Part shown: in pieces, positions 18,633 to 28,222 of the stretch
Layout of the letters: each line of letters starts with the position of its first letter
Numbering within the stretch: position 1 is the first letter of the stretch
Assembly: GCF_001509405.1 (NCBI RefSeq)
Contig: NZ_CP011502.1
Span: 2,976,001 to 3,040,000, forward strand
Source: Aeromicrobium erythreum
GTDB taxonomy: Bacteria; Actinomycetota; Actinomycetes; Propionibacteriales; Nocardioidaceae
DNA: 64,000 bases
Direction: 5' to 3'
Notes under the pieces: model-generated
The model's database searches: none
Told to the model about the DNA's origin: nothing
Seen by the model: only the letters and a program-made list of their open reading frames with translations
Made by a program: the position numbers and the translations under genes

Positions 18633-19373
18633 GTGTCACACCTCTTGCTCCTGACCAAGAGCACCCAGTCCTCGGTGGAGGTGCTGCCCGCCCTCGCGCT
18701 GCTGCCCCACCACGTCAAGATCCTCCCGGCGGAGGCCAGCGCGCTCATCGACGCGCCACCCTCCGACGCCGTCCTCGTCGACGGCCGCCACGACCTCGCG
18801 CAGGTCCGCAGCCTCACCCGCGTCATCCGCACCACGGGGATCGAGTGCCCCCTGGTGCTGATCCTCACTGAGGGCGGACTCGCCGTCGCCGCCTCCGACT
18901 GGGGCATGGACGACGTCATCCTCACGACCGCCGGCCCGGCGGAGCTGGAGGCCCGGCTGCGGCTGGCCATCGGCCGCGTGGCCGCCGGCCAGGGCGCCGA
19001 GGACGACTCCCACGTCATCGCCTCCAGCGGTCTCGTCGTCGACGAGGCCACCTACACGGCCAAGCTGGAGAACCGCACGCTCGACCTCACGTTCAAGGAG
19101 TTCGAGCTCCTGAAGTTCCTCGCCCAGCACCCGGGCCGGGTCTTCACCCGCCAGCAGCTGCTGCAGGAGGTGTGGGGCTACGACTACTTCGGCGGCACCC
19201 GCACGGTCGACGTCCACGTCCGACGGCTGCGCGCCAAGCTGGGCACCGAGCACGAGACGCTGATCGGCACCGTGCGCAACGTCGGCTACCGCTTCGTCGC
19301 GACGACGGCGGAGGCCGACGAGCCGGCCGCGCGCCGCAGCACGTCGGTGCCCGGGCCGGGCGCCCGCGCCTAG
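18633..19373 (+). CDS. glnR: GlnR, global nitrogen response regulator
   Basis: A 246-residue OmpR-type regulator. The N-terminal receiver-like domain ([38 protein letters not shown]) matches actinobacterial GlnR, an orphan regulator without a cognate kinase. The C-terminal winged helix has [20 protein letters not shown] and [17 protein letters not shown]. It controls nitrogen assimilation genes through GTnAC-n6-GAAAC boxes. GGAGGGA precedes GTG 18633. One such box lies in front of the Nit1C-type cluster at 54.8 kb. It is followed by an AccD-like gene and mshD. Confidence 0.93.
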   Translation: MSHLLLLTKSTQSSVEVLPALALLPHHVKILPAEASALIDAPPSDAVLVDGRHDLAQVRSLTRVIRTTGIECPLVLILTEGGLAVAASDWGMDDVILTTAGPAELEARLRLAIGRVAAGQGAEDDSHVIASSGLVVDEATYTAKLENRTLDLTFKEFELLKFLAQHPGRVFTRQQLLQEVWGYDYFGGTRTVDVHVRRLRAKLGTEHETLIGTVRNVGYRFVATTAEADEPAARRSTSVPGPGARA

Positions 19374-19383
19374 CGGACGCCGG

Positions 19384-20850
19384 ATGGACCGCATCAGCGC
19401 GCTGGACCTGGTCGCGCTGGTCCTCGACGAGGGCACCTACGAGTCCTGGGACCAGCCGATCGACGTGTCCGGATACTCACCGGACTACCGTGCGGCCGTC
19501 GAGAAGGCGGCACAGCGCTCGGGCTGCGACGAGTCGATCATCACCGGTCGCGGTCTCGTCCGCGGCCGCCCCGTCGCGTTCGTCCTGAACGAGTTCGGGT
19601 TCCTCGCCGGCTCGATCGGTCGTGCCGCGGCGCAGCGCATCGTCTCGGCCGTCCGGCGTGCCACGGCCGAGGGCCTGCCGCTGCTCGCCTCGACCGCCTC
19701 GGGCGGCACGCGCATGCAGGAGGGCACGCCCGCGTTCGTGCACATGGTCGACATCTCCCGCGCGATCATGGACCACCGCGCCGCCGGCCTGCCGTACCTC
19801 GTGCACCTGCGGCACCCGACCACGGGCGGCGTGTTCGCGTCGTGGGGGTCGCTGGGCCACATCACGGTGGCCGAGCCCGGCGCTCTCGTGGGGTTCTTGG
19901 GGCCGAAGGTCTACGAGCTGCTGGAGGGGCGACCGTTCCCGTCCGGGGTCCAGGTCAGCGAGAACCTCGCCCGACGCGGCATCGTCGACTCCGTCGTGCT
20001 GCACGAGGAGCTGCCGTCCGTCGTCGACCGTGCGCTCGGCCTGCTCGTCGACCCCGTCACCGACGCGACCCGCACCCGACGTCCGGGCGTCGAGCCGGGC
20101 ACGCCGCGGCGTCACGGCACGTGGGAGTCGATCGAGATCACCCGCGCCGAGCCGCGGGTGGGCGCGCGCGACGTGCTGCGCCACGGCAGCGACGCCACCG
20201 TGCGGCTCCAGGGCACCGAGGAGGGCGAGCGCGACACCGCGATGCTGGTGGCGTTCGCCAGGCTCGACGGCGTGCCGTGCGTGGTGGTCGGGCAGGACCG
20301 CACCACCCAGACCCCGGCCAACCCGATGGGTCCGGCCGCGCTGCGCGAGGCGCGGCGCGGCATGCGCCTGGCGGCCGAGCTGGGCCTGCCGCTCGTCTCC
20401 CTCATCGACACCCCGGGCGCGGAGCTGTCGCCGGGCGCCGAGGAGGGGGCGATCGCCGGCGAGATCGCCCGCTGCATCGCTGCGATGTCGACGCTGGAGG
20501 TGCCGTCGGTCTCCGTGCTCCTCGGCCAGGGCAGCGGCGGCGGGGCCCTCGCCCTGCTTCCGGCCGACGTCGTGGTCGCCACCGAGAACGCGTGGCTGTC
20601 GCCGCTGCCGCCCGAGGGCGCCAGCGCGATCGTGCACGGCGACGTCGACCACGCACCGCAGATGGCGCAGCAGCAGCGCGTCTCGGCCCTCGACCTGCAG
20701 GAGACCGGCACCGTGCACCACGTCGTGCCCGAGCCCGAGGACGACTCGCCCGAGGCCCTGGCCCGTGCGGTCGCGGCGGAGGTCGGCCACCAGCTGCGCG
20801 GGCTGCTCGACGCCCGCGGCGCGAACGGGCTCCCCTCGACCCACGCCTAG
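19384..20850 (+). CDS. Acetyl/propionyl-CoA carboxylase carboxyltransferase (AccD3-like)
   Basis: 488 residues with both crotonase-fold halves in one chain. The N-terminal half has GRGLVRGRPVAF, ASGGTRMQEG and GGVFASWGSLGH. The C-terminal half has TPANPMGPAALREARRGMRLA, LIDTPGAELSPGAEE and the oxyanion segment GQGSGGGALAL. Length and layout resemble actinobacterial AccD3 rather than the larger AccD5/6. It transfers carboxyl from a biotin carrier to an acyl-CoA. No biotin carboxylase subunit is in the window. It starts 10 bp after glnR and may be co-transcribed with it. Confidence 0.88.
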   Translation: MDRISALDLVALVLDEGTYESWDQPIDVSGYSPDYRAAVEKAAQRSGCDESIITGRGLVRGRPVAFVLNEFGFLAGSIGRAAAQRIVSAVRRATAEGLPLLASTASGGTRMQEGTPAFVHMVDISRAIMDHRAAGLPYLVHLRHPTTGGVFASWGSLGHITVAEPGALVGFLGPKVYELLEGRPFPSGVQVSENLARRGIVDSVVLHEELPSVVDRALGLLVDPVTDATRTRRPGVEPGTPRRHGTWESIEITRAEPRVGARDVLRHGSDATVRLQGTEEGERDTAMLVAFARLDGVPCVVVGQDRTTQTPANPMGPAALREARRGMRLAAELGLPLVSLIDTPGAELSPGAEEGAIAGEIARCIAAMSTLEVPSVSVLLGQGSGGGALALLPADVVVATENAWLSPLPPEGASAIVHGDVDHAPQMAQQQRVSALDLQETGTVHHVVPEPEDDSPEALARAVAAEVGHQLRGLLDARGANGLPSTHA

Positions 20851-20860
20851 GCTGGGGAGG

Positions 20861-21901
20861 GTGAAGAACTCTCGCGACCGTCGGTACGGCGGCATGGTGC
20901 TCGTCTGGACGGCCGTCGGCGTCCTGTTCACGTTCGTCACCGGCAACCCTGTCTGGGCCGGCGCGTTCCTCGCGATCGGCGCCGCGCTCGCCGAGTCCCA
21001 GCGCGGCGAGACCGGACCCACGACCTCCACGTCAGCAGCACCCGCCACCGCCGGCGAGGAGCCCGCGGACGACCACGGGCTGCTGGCCCTGAACCACGCC
21101 GCCCACCAGGCCGACGGGGTGGAGCCGTTCAACGAGGCCACCCGCCTCGCCGTCGGCGCCGGCGACCCGCTGCGCGTCGGGCGCGTGGTCGATGGTGGCG
21201 TCGCCGCCGCCGTCGCCGTGGGTGACGCACCGGTGGAGCTCACGGTGCACCCCGACCACCGGCGCCAGGGTCGCGGTCGCGCCCTTGCGAGCGAGCTGCT
21301 CGACGCCGGCGAGCACCGGTTCTGGGCGCACGGCGACCTGCCCGGGGCGCAGGCGCTCGCGTCGTCGCTCGGGCTCGAGCCGGTCCGCACCCTGCTCGTG
21401 CTGCGCCGCGAGGGCGGCGAGCCGGTCGTCGAGCAGGTCCCCGCGGGCACCACGATCCGCACGTTCCGGCCCGACGACGCCGACGCCGTCGTCCGCGTCA
21501 ACGGTCGCGCCTTCGCCCACCACCCGGAGCAGGGTGCGATGGACCGCGCCGACTTCGACCGGCGCGCCGCTAGCGACTGGTTCGACCCCGAGGGCCTCTT
21601 CGTCGCCGAGGACGAGCAGGGCCAGGTGGTCGGGTTCCACTGGACGAAGGTCGAGGCCCCCGCCTGGGGCGAGCCGCCGGTCGGCGAGGTGTACGTCGTC
21701 GGCGTCGATCCGGACCACCACGGCGGCGGGCTGGGCACGGCGCTCACCGCCCGCGGGCTGCGACACCTGGCCGAGTCGGGCGTGGACGTCGTCGACCTCT
21801 ACGTCGAGGGCGACAACGGCCCCGCGCTCGCGGTGTACCGCAGGCTCGGCTTCGTCGAGCGGGCGCGCGACGTGCTCTACGCGCGGCCCTCGGCTAGCTG
21901 A
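20861..21901 (+). CDS. mshD: Mycothiol synthase with N-terminal membrane segment
   Basis: 346 residues. From about residue 70 it is MshD, two tandem GNAT domains: VELTVHPDHRRQGRGRALAS in the first, and VYVVGVDPDHHGGGLGTAL with LYVEGDNGPALAVYRRLGF in the second. It acetylates Cys-GlcN-Ins to mycothiol. Residues 1-50 add a basic start and two short hydrophobic segments (LVWTAVGVLFTFVT, PVWAGAFLAIGAAL) not usual for MshD. GTG 20861 follows TAGGCT (20848-20853, overlapping the accD stop) by 7 nt, consistent with a leaderless start at this GTG. A later ATG at 20894 would keep most of the hydrophobic part. Confidence 0.85.
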   Translation: MKNSRDRRYGGMVLVWTAVGVLFTFVTGNPVWAGAFLAIGAALAESQRGETGPTTSTSAAPATAGEEPADDHGLLALNHAAHQADGVEPFNEATRLAVGAGDPLRVGRVVDGGVAAAVAVGDAPVELTVHPDHRRQGRGRALASELLDAGEHRFWAHGDLPGAQALASSLGLEPVRTLLVLRREGGEPVVEQVPAGTTIRTFRPDDADAVVRVNGRAFAHHPEQGAMDRADFDRRAASDWFDPEGLFVAEDEQGQVVGFHWTKVEAPAWGEPPVGEVYVVGVDPDHHGGGLGTALTARGLRHLAESGVDVVDLYVEGDNGPALAVYRRLGFVERARDVLYARPSAS

Positions 21902-22940
21902 GCCCCCGCTGCAGGGCCGCCGCCGCGCGACGCATGGCGCGCGGCGCGGACCTCCCGATGCCGACCATGTTGGCGAAGCCGTGGATGAGCCCGCTCTCCT
22001 CCACGTGCTCGACCCGCACGCCCGCCGCGCGCAGGTGCTCGGCGTAGGCCGTGCCCTCGTCGCGCAGCGGGTCGAAGCCGGCGGTCACGAGGTAGGCGGG
22101 CGCCACGCCGTGCGCGTCCTGACGCAGCGGTGAGAGCCGGACGTCGGCGCGGTCCTCGTCGCCCGCGAGGTAGTTCTCCTCGCACTGGTCCATGAACGCC
22201 TTGGTCAGCAGGAAGCCCTCGCCGAGACGGGTCCGGCTCGGTCGCTCCTCGACGAAGTCGGTGGCCGGGTAGATCAGCAGCTGGAACGCGGGCGCGACGA
22301 CGTCGTCGGACCGGGCCGCGTGCTGCGCGACGAGCGCCGACAGGTTGCCTCCGGCGCTGTCGCCGCCGATCGCGATCGCGCCCGGCTCGATGCCGAGGCC
22401 CGGCGCGTGCTCGGTGACCCACCGCCACGCCGCCCAGACGTCGTCGAACCCGGCAGGGAACTGCGCCTCGGGAGCCAGCCGGTAGTCGACCGAGACGACC
22501 CGCACCTGCGCCTCCTCGGCGAGGAAGGAGCACACGGCGTCGTACGCGTCCAGGTCGCCGTAGACCCAGCCGCCGCCGTGCAGGTAGACGAGCGCCTGCG
22601 ACCGGCCGCTGAGCCCGCGCGGCGTGTAGAAGCGCAGGCCGACCGGACCCTCCGGCCCGTCGATCGTGCGGTCGGTGACCGCGCCGACGGGCTGACGACC
22701 GCCCAGCATCCGGAACGCCTCGGTGTACACGCGACGGCCGCGGGTGATCGACAGCGTCTCCACCGCCGGACCGTTGAGACCCATCACCCGCAGCAGCAGC
22801 TGCATCTCGGGGTCGAGCGTGCGCCCGTCGACCTCGACCGGTCGGCCGGCGAGCCGCCGGACGGCCGGGGTCGGGAGGGAGAAGAGGGCCTGGGCACCCT
22901 TGGCCTGCACCAGCGCCAGCAGGTCCGACGTCGTCACCAT
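21894..22940 (-). CDS. Alpha/beta hydrolase, hormone-sensitive-lipase family
   Basis: 348 residues. The oxyanion-hole motif [11 protein letters not shown] near residue 122, the nucleophile elbow GGDSAGGN near 196, FDPLRDEG with the acid and the catalytic His in GLIHGFANM near 320 define a class IV (HSL) esterase acting on short acyl esters. ATG 22938-22940 lies 6 nt after a TATGTT -10. A much longer open frame on this strand opposite ppk is a shadow. Its stop overlaps mshD convergently by 8 nt. Confidence 0.9.
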   Translation of the reverse strand: MVTTSDLLALVQAKGAQALFSLPTPAVRRLAGRPVEVDGRTLDPEMQLLLRVMGLNGPAVETLSITRGRRVYTEAFRMLGGRQPVGAVTDRTIDGPEGPVGLRFYTPRGLSGRSQALVYLHGGGWVYGDLDAYDAVCSFLAEEAQVRVVSVDYRLAPEAQFPAGFDDVWAAWRWVTEHAPGLGIEPGAIAIGGDSAGGNLSALVAQHAARSDDVVAPAFQLLIYPATDFVEERPSRTRLGEGFLLTKAFMDQCEENYLAGDEDRADVRLSPLRQDAHGVAPAYLVTAGFDPLRDEGTAYAEHLRAAGVRVEHVEESGLIHGFANMVGIGRSAPRAMRRAAAALQRGLS

Positions 22941-23036
22941 GCGCGCAACATAGCGCGCCACCGCCCCCGACGGGGCGCTTCGCCACGCAACGCGGCGACC
23001 CCGTCTGCCACGCCCGGCGAGACGGACAGCTGCGTC

Positions 23037-23058
23037 GTTCAGACGACGTTCACGTCGT
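23037..23058 (+). promoter_or_regulatory. PHO-box-like 11-bp direct repeat upstream of ppk
   Basis: GTTCAGACGAC followed directly by GTTCACGTCGT gives two 11-nt units starting GTTCA, close to the GTTCACC-type PhoP repeats of actinobacteria. They end 17 nt before the ppk GTG and just upstream of a CACAAT -10-like hexamer (23064-23069). The match is weaker than the box at pstS. Confidence 0.5.
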
Positions 23059-23075
23059 CTTGCCACAATGTCCGC

Positions 23076-25217
23076 GTGGACACCACCGATCTGGACCTGC
23101 CTGCGGTCGAGAACCCCTCGTCGCCCGACGAGTTCGACGTCGACCCGCCGTACGAGCCCGTCGACGACGCGCTGCCGGCCGACCGGTTCCTCGACCGGGA
23201 GCTGTCGTGGATCGCGTTCAACGCCCGCGTGCTGGAGCTCGCCCAGGACCCCCACCTGCCGCTGCTCGAGCGGGTGCGGTTCCTGTCGATCTTCGGCAGC
23301 AACCTCGACGAGTTCTTCATGGTCCGCATCGCCGGCCTCAAGCGCCGCATCGCGGCCGGCGTGGCGGTGCCGTCCGCGAGCGGCTTCCACCCCAAGGACG
23401 TGCTCGCCAACAGCCTCGAGGCCAGCCACCGTCTGATGGTCGAGCAGGCGCGGACCTTCGTCGACGACGTCGTGCCCGCGCTCGCCGACGCCGGCATCCA
23501 CCTCGTCCGCTGGGACGACCTCGACGCGCAGGAGCGCGAGGAGGTCGCCGCCACCTACCGCGAGCGCGTCTTCCCGGTGCTCACCCCGCTGGCCGTCGAC
23601 CCCGCACACCCGTTCCCGTACATCTCGGGCCTGTCGCTGAACCTCGCCCTCGTCCTGCGCAACCCCGAGACCGGCAAGCAGCACTTCGCGCGGGTGAAGG
23701 TGCCGCCGATCATCGACCGCTGGATGGTCACGAGCGCCGGCCGCCACGTGCCCCTCGAGGACGTCATCGCCGCGCACCTCGACCTGCTGTTCCCGGGCAT
23801 GGAGATCGTCGCCCACCACGTCTTCCGCGTGACCCGCAACGAGGACCTCGAGGTCGAGGAGGACGACGCGGAGAACCTCCTCAAGGCGCTCGAGAAGGAG
23901 CTGCTGCGCCGTCGCTTCGGCCCGCCGGTGCGCCTGGAGGTCGAGGAGTCGATCGACGAGGAGGTGCTCGACCTGCTCGTCACCGAGCTCGGCATCCGCC
24001 ACGGCGAGGTCTTCCGCCTGCAGGGTCCGCTCGACCTGCGCAGCCTCGGCGAGATCGCCGACCTGGACCGCCCGGAGCTCAAGTTCGACCCGTTCGTGCC
24101 CGGCACGCACGAGCACCTGGCCGAGGTCGAGACCGCCAGCCCGGCCGACCTGTTCGGCACGCTGCGCCGGCGCGACGTCCTCGTGCACCACCCGTACGAC
24201 TCGTTCGCGACCAGCGTGCAGCGTTTCATCGAGCAGGCCGCCGCCGACCCGCACGTGCTTGCGATCAAGCAGACCCTCTACCGCACGTCGGGCGACTCGC
24301 CCATCATCGACTCGCTCGTCGACGCCGCCCGCGCCGGCAAGCAGGTGCTCGTGCTGGTCGAGATCAAGGCGCGCTTCGACGAGCAGGCCAACATCCGCTG
24401 GGCCCGCAAGCTCGAGCGCGCCGGCTGCCACGTCGTGTACGGGCTCGTCGGGCTGAAGACGCACTGCAAGCTGGCGCTGGTCGTCCGCGCAGAGCCCGAC
24501 GGCCTGCGCCGCTACGCCCACCTCGGCACCGGCAACTACAACCCGAAGACGGCCCGCCTGTACGAGGACTTCGGGCTCCTCACGAGCGACCCGGACATCA
24601 CGAACGACCTGCTCGAGCTGTTCAACTCGCTGTCCGGGTTCGCGCAGCAGGGCGACTACCGGAGCCTCATGGTGGCGCCGTCGGGCCTGCGCGAGGGTCT
24701 GCTCGAGCGCATCCACCAGGAGATCGCCCACCACCGCGCCGGCCGACCCGCAGGGATCGCGTTCAAGGTGAACTCGCTCGTCGACGAGGCCGTCATCGAC
24801 GGGCTGTACGAGGCGTCGCGCGCGGGCGTGCCCGTGCGCCTGGTCATCCGCGGGATCTGCACCCTGCGTCCGGGCGTGCCGGGGCTCAGCGAGAACATCG
24901 AGGTCCGCAGCGTCCTCGGTCGCTTCCTCGAGCACAGCCGCGTGTACTGGTTCGGCGGCGGAGGCGAGCCGGAGGCCTGGATCGGGTCGGCCGACCTGAT
25001 GCACCGCAACCTCGACCGTCGCGTCGAGGTGCTGGTGCGGGTGCCGAGCGAGGAGCACACGCAGGTGCTGGGCGACCTGCTCGAGCGCATGGCCGACGAC
25101 AAGACCAGCTCCTGGCACCTCGGCGCCGACGGCACCTGGACCCGCCACCCCTCGGGTCGCGACGTCCAGGCCGAGCTCATCGCCCGCGCGAGGAAGCGCC
25201 GCAGCCGCCTCTCCTGA
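23076..25217 (+). CDS. ppk: Polyphosphate kinase 1
   Basis: 713 residues, standard Ppk1 length. It starts with the N-terminal domain ([35 protein letters not shown]), then the head domain with [21 protein letters not shown]. The two phospholipase-D-like domains follow, with [20 protein letters not shown] (a His-Cys-Lys motif) and [11 protein letters not shown]. It reversibly makes polyphosphate from ATP. GTG 23076 is 6 nt after CACAAT, so a leaderless start is likely. It lies among phosphate genes (mutT1, pst, pit), as in related genomes. Confidence 0.95.
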   Translation: MDTTDLDLPAVENPSSPDEFDVDPPYEPVDDALPADRFLDRELSWIAFNARVLELAQDPHLPLLERVRFLSIFGSNLDEFFMVRIAGLKRRIAAGVAVPSASGFHPKDVLANSLEASHRLMVEQARTFVDDVVPALADAGIHLVRWDDLDAQEREEVAATYRERVFPVLTPLAVDPAHPFPYISGLSLNLALVLRNPETGKQHFARVKVPPIIDRWMVTSAGRHVPLEDVIAAHLDLLFPGMEIVAHHVFRVTRNEDLEVEEDDAENLLKALEKELLRRRFGPPVRLEVEESIDEEVLDLLVTELGIRHGEVFRLQGPLDLRSLGEIADLDRPELKFDPFVPGTHEHLAEVETASPADLFGTLRRRDVLVHHPYDSFATSVQRFIEQAAADPHVLAIKQTLYRTSGDSPIIDSLVDAARAGKQVLVLVEIKARFDEQANIRWARKLERAGCHVVYGLVGLKTHCKLALVVRAEPDGLRRYAHLGTGNYNPKTARLYEDFGLLTSDPDITNDLLELFNSLSGFAQQGDYRSLMVAPSGLREGLLERIHQEIAHHRAGRPAGIAFKVNSLVDEAVIDGLYEASRAGVPVRLVIRGICTLRPGVPGLSENIEVRSVLGRFLEHSRVYWFGGGGEPEAWIGSADLMHRNLDRRVEVLVRVPSEEHTQVLGDLLERMADDKTSSWHLGADGTWTRHPSGRDVQAELIARARKRRSRLS

Positions 25218-25250
25218 CGGACCGCGTCACCCGACCCCCAGCGTCTGCTT

Positions 25251-26093
25251 GGAGTGGTCTCGATACGTCTCCGCCAGCCGTGGCCGCGTATCGAGACCGT
25301 TCGGCAACGGCCCAGCGCGGGCCAACCCCCAGCGAACGCCCAGAGTGGTCTCGATACGCCCGAAGCACGCTCGTCCCTCGCGGCTCCGCGCTACTCGACC
25401 AGCGAAACCCACCGCTGGTCGAGTAGCGGCACGCGCGACGAAGGAGCGCCGTGCCGCGTATCGAGACCACCCGGCAACGGCTCAGCGCGGGCCGGCTCCC
25501 AGCGAACGCCCAGAGTGGTCTCGATACGTCTCCGCCAGCTCCTTCGTCGCGGCGTCGACTACTCGACCAACGAAACCCACCGCTGGTCGAGTAGCAGCCA
25601 CGCGCGAGGAACGAGCGTCGTGGCCGCGTATCGAGACCACCCGGCAACGGCCCAGCGCGGGCCGGCTCCCAGCGAACGCCCAGAGTGGTCTCGATACGCC
25701 CGAAGCACGCTCGTCCCTCGCGGCTCCGCGCTACTCGACCAGCGAAACCCACCGCTGGTCGAGTAGCAGCCACGCGCGACGAAGGAGCGCCGTGCCGCGT
25801 ATCGAGACCACCCGGCAACAGCCCAGCGCGGACCAGCCCCCAGCGACAGCCCAGAGCGGTCTCGATACGCCCGACCGCGCTCCTTCGTCGCCGGTCGGCC
25901 TACTCGACCAGCGGAGGGTTCCGCTGGTCGAGTAGCAGGGACGAGCGTGCGAAGTCCCTGCGTATCGAGACCACCCGGCAACGGCCCAGCGCGAGCCGAC
26001 CCCCAGCGAACGCTTGGAGTGGTCTCGATACGCCACCGCCAGCTCCTCCGTCGCAGCGTCGACTACTCGACCAGCAGAGGGTTCCGCTGGTCG
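25251..26093. repeat. Tandem ~170-bp units with nested inverted repeats
   Basis: GGTCTCGATACG recurs at 25256, 25347, 25517, 25687, 25858 and 26021, so the later units are spaced 163-171 bp apart. Each unit has CTACTCGACCAGCG and its complement CGCTGGTCGAGTAG close together, then CGTATCGAGACCACCCGGCA and CCCAGCGCGGGCC-like sequence. Every unit can fold into a long hairpin (CTCGATACG with CGTATCGAG, outside CTCGACCAGCG with CGCTGGTCGAG). This 876-bp interval between ppk and the next gene has no credible gene. Related elements are at 32.3-32.5 kb. Confidence 0.9.
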
Positions 26094-27119
26094 TCAGCAG
26101 GCGGCGAAGAGGAGGGCGCCGGCGCCGAGCATGAGGACGGTGCCGTCGGCGGAGCGGTCGAAGGACAGGCTCACGGTGGCCTGGTCGACCGCGACCTCCG
26201 GGTCGCGCAGCTCGTCCTCGACCTGGCCGGAGCGTCCGACGAACGGACCCGTGGCGAGCCGTTCGCGCACCGGCGCCTGACGACGCGCACGGGCGACGTC
26301 GTCGAACGTCATCGCGAACGTCGCGGTCTGCGCGCTCGGACCGGAACCGCCTCCGTCGGTGAGCGCCCGGCCGCTGTAGACGTAGCCGGCGAGCCGTCCG
26401 GCGCGCGCCTGGGCGGCCTCCGCCTGGTCCGCCGACTCGGCCGAGACGGCCGCGTCCTCGCACCCGAGCGAGCCGGCCTGCAGCAGCACCGTGTCGGCGT
26501 CCGCCAGCGGCGCGGCCGTGTCGACAGCGCGACGCACCGACGTCAGTGCGGGCGCGCGACCCGTCGCGGCACGGACGACCTTCTCGACCGCGGCGGAGTC
26601 CGACCCCGCGACCAGCAGCCCGGCGCGCCGCAGGAGCCGCACGTCGGCGAGCTGGTCGCCCAACCCGGTCGTCCCCAGCACCTCCGCCGACGCGGTCCAG
26701 CGCCCGCCGCCCGCGTCGGCGAAGCCGGCGCGCCGGAAGCCCGCCTCGAGCCGGCTCCAGGACAGGTCCGGGCCTGGCGCGACGACGAGCACGCCCGCAG
26801 CTGTCGGGTCCTGCACGTACGCCTCCCACGCCACGTCGTCGCTCGACCAGCCGAGCGCGTTCGGGACGGCGTCGCCGAGGTCGTCGAGCACCGACCGGGT
26901 GGTGAGGTCGCGCGCGCCGGGGTCGTCCGAGCCGACGTCGCGGATGCGCTGCCAGTCGGTGAGGCCGAGGACGGTCGTGCCCGCAGGGGCGGCAGCGAGG
27001 GCGGCAGCGAGCGGGCTGCGCACCTCCGCCCGGGCGGTGCCCGAGACCCACCAGCCCGCGGCGATCACGACGGCCAGCACCACGACCGCGACCAGCGGGT
27101 CGCGCACCCGTCGGAGCAC
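26094..27119 (-). CDS. Hypothetical membrane-anchored protein
   Basis: About 341 residues. An N-terminal membrane helix (residues 7-25, VAVVVLAVVIAAGWWVSG) precedes a mostly extracytoplasmic region rich in Ala, Asp and Arg, ending in GAGALLFAAC. I recognise no catalytic motif and cannot name the family with confidence. GTG 27117-27119 has GGAGG 6 nt upstream. It is divergent from mutT1 across 64 bp and borders the repeat block on its 3' side; the stop falls at the edge of the last repeat. Confidence 0.65.
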   Translation of the reverse strand: MLRRVRDPLVAVVVLAVVIAAGWWVSGTARAEVRSPLAAALAAAPAGTTVLGLTDWQRIRDVGSDDPGARDLTTRSVLDDLGDAVPNALGWSSDDVAWEAYVQDPTAAGVLVVAPGPDLSWSRLEAGFRRAGFADAGGGRWTASAEVLGTTGLGDQLADVRLLRRAGLLVAGSDSAAVEKVVRAATGRAPALTSVRRAVDTAAPLADADTVLLQAGSLGCEDAAVSAESADQAEAAQARAGRLAGYVYSGRALTDGGGSGPSAQTATFAMTFDDVARARRQAPVRERLATGPFVGRSGQVEDELRDPEVAVDQATVSLSFDRSADGTVLMLGAGALLFAAC

Positions 27120-27183
27120 CGCACACCTCCTCGCGCATCGGCCCGTCACCGTCCGGACACCTAGGACGTGAACAATACGAGGC

Positions 27184-28095
27184 ATGGCACGTGAACGTCC
27201 GCTGACCGCCGCCGGAGCCGTCACCTGGAGGCGCTGCGCGCCGCGTCCGGGCTCGTCGGGGAAGCGGGGCGTGGAGGTGCTCCTCGTCCACCGTCCGCGC
27301 TACGACGACTGGACCTTCCCCAAGGGCAAGCCGGACCCGGGCGAGGACCTCGTCGCCACCGCCGTGCGCGAGGTGGCGGAGGAGACCGCCCAGCTCGTCC
27401 GGCTCGGCCACCCGCTCCCCGACACCCGCTACCGCGTGGCCGGCGGACCCAAGCGGGTGAGCTACTGGGCGGCCCGCGTGGTCGGCGAGACCGCGACGCC
27501 CTTCACGCCGAACCGCGAGATCGACGACCTGCGCTGGGTGCGCCCGGGCGACGCCCGCAGGCTGCTCAGCTACGAGCACGACCTCGACCTCCTCGACGCG
27601 TTCCTGGCCCTGCGTGACGTGAAGGCGCACCGGACCCGCACGCTCGTGGTGGTGCGTCACGGCAAGGCGAAGGCGCGTGAGCACTGGCGTCGCGACGACC
27701 TGCTGCGTCCCCTCACGCCGAGCGGTCGTGGCCGGGCCGACGCCCTCGTGCCGCTGCTCGAGGCCTACGGCGTGCGCCGGGTCGTGTCGAGCCCGGCGCG
27801 ACGCTGCGTCGACACCGTCGCGCCCTACGCCGAGCACCACGGTCTCGAGCTGCGGCACGACGCCCGGCTGTCGGAGGAGACGTCCGAGGACGACGTGCGT
27901 CGCGCGGTCGCCGACGTGCTCGCGGAGAAGTCGCCGGCCGTCGTCTGCGGACACCGGCCGACCCTGCCGTGGGTCTTCGAGGCCCTCGGGCTGGACGCTC
28001 CGGAGCTGGCTCCGGGCGAGGGCGTGGTGCTGCACCTGCGTCGAGGCGTGGTCGTCGCAGATGAACCGTTGGGGAGACCTGCATCACCCCGCTGA
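27184..28095 (+). CDS. mutT1: MutT1-type Nudix hydrolase / histidine phosphatase fusion
   Basis: 303 residues. Residues 1-145 form a Nudix domain with a Nudix box split as GKPDPGEDLVATAVREVAEET. Residues 155-300 form a histidine phosphatase with VVVRHGKAKAR near 155 and VVCGHRPTLPWV near 258. The mycobacterial MutT1 of the same layout sanitises 8-oxo-dGTP and dinucleoside polyphosphates. AACAAT 7 nt before the ATG suggests a leaderless start. It stands close to ppk and pstS, as in mycobacteria near ppk. Confidence 0.92.
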   Translation: MARERPLTAAGAVTWRRCAPRPGSSGKRGVEVLLVHRPRYDDWTFPKGKPDPGEDLVATAVREVAEETAQLVRLGHPLPDTRYRVAGGPKRVSYWAARVVGETATPFTPNREIDDLRWVRPGDARRLLSYEHDLDLLDAFLALRDVKAHRTRTLVVVRHGKAKAREHWRRDDLLRPLTPSGRGRADALVPLLEAYGVRRVVSSPARRCVDTVAPYAEHHGLELRHDARLSEETSEDDVRRAVADVLAEKSPAVVCGHRPTLPWVFEALGLDAPELAPGEGVVLHLRRGVVVADEPLGRPASPR

Positions 28096-28125
28096 CCTGC
28101 GACGGGAGCCCATCCTTCGCTCGTC

Positions 28126-28147
28126 GTTCACCCTGCGTTCACCCACG
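28126..28147 (+). promoter_or_regulatory. PHO box (PhoP binding) of the pst operon
   Basis: Two adjacent 11-nt units, GTTCACCCTGC and GTTCACCCACG, match the actinobacterial PHO-box direct repeat exactly in the GTTCACC core and spacing. They lie 76 bp before the pstS start, in the usual promoter position. Confidence 0.85.
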
Positions 28148-28222
28148 GAGGACCCCCGATACACCTCTGCTCCTTAGCGTCGCCGACGACAGAAGCCTGT
28201 GATCATCGAAGGGACACCCCCT

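Noticed and set aside
18541-18654. 38-codon frame MRRGHGDF... before and overlapping glnR, 4 nt after TAGTCT-GGGGC
   Set aside because: It could be a leaderless leader peptide ending in CHTSCS, but it overlaps the glnR start and shows no known family pattern; too weak to call.
21894-25148. Minus-strand open frame of 1084 codons opposite ppk and the hydrolase
   Set aside because: Only the last third (21894-22940) has a family; the rest is the antisense of ppk, whose motifs and length are complete.
25177-26036. Several open frames of 100-230 codons in the repeat array
   Set aside because: They are translations of the same tandem repeat on both strands, with no family similarity and no ribosome sites.
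25251-26093. CRISPR-like regular repeats
   Set aside because: Units are about 170 bp with no unique spacers and they contain internal inverted repeats; there are no cas genes nearby.
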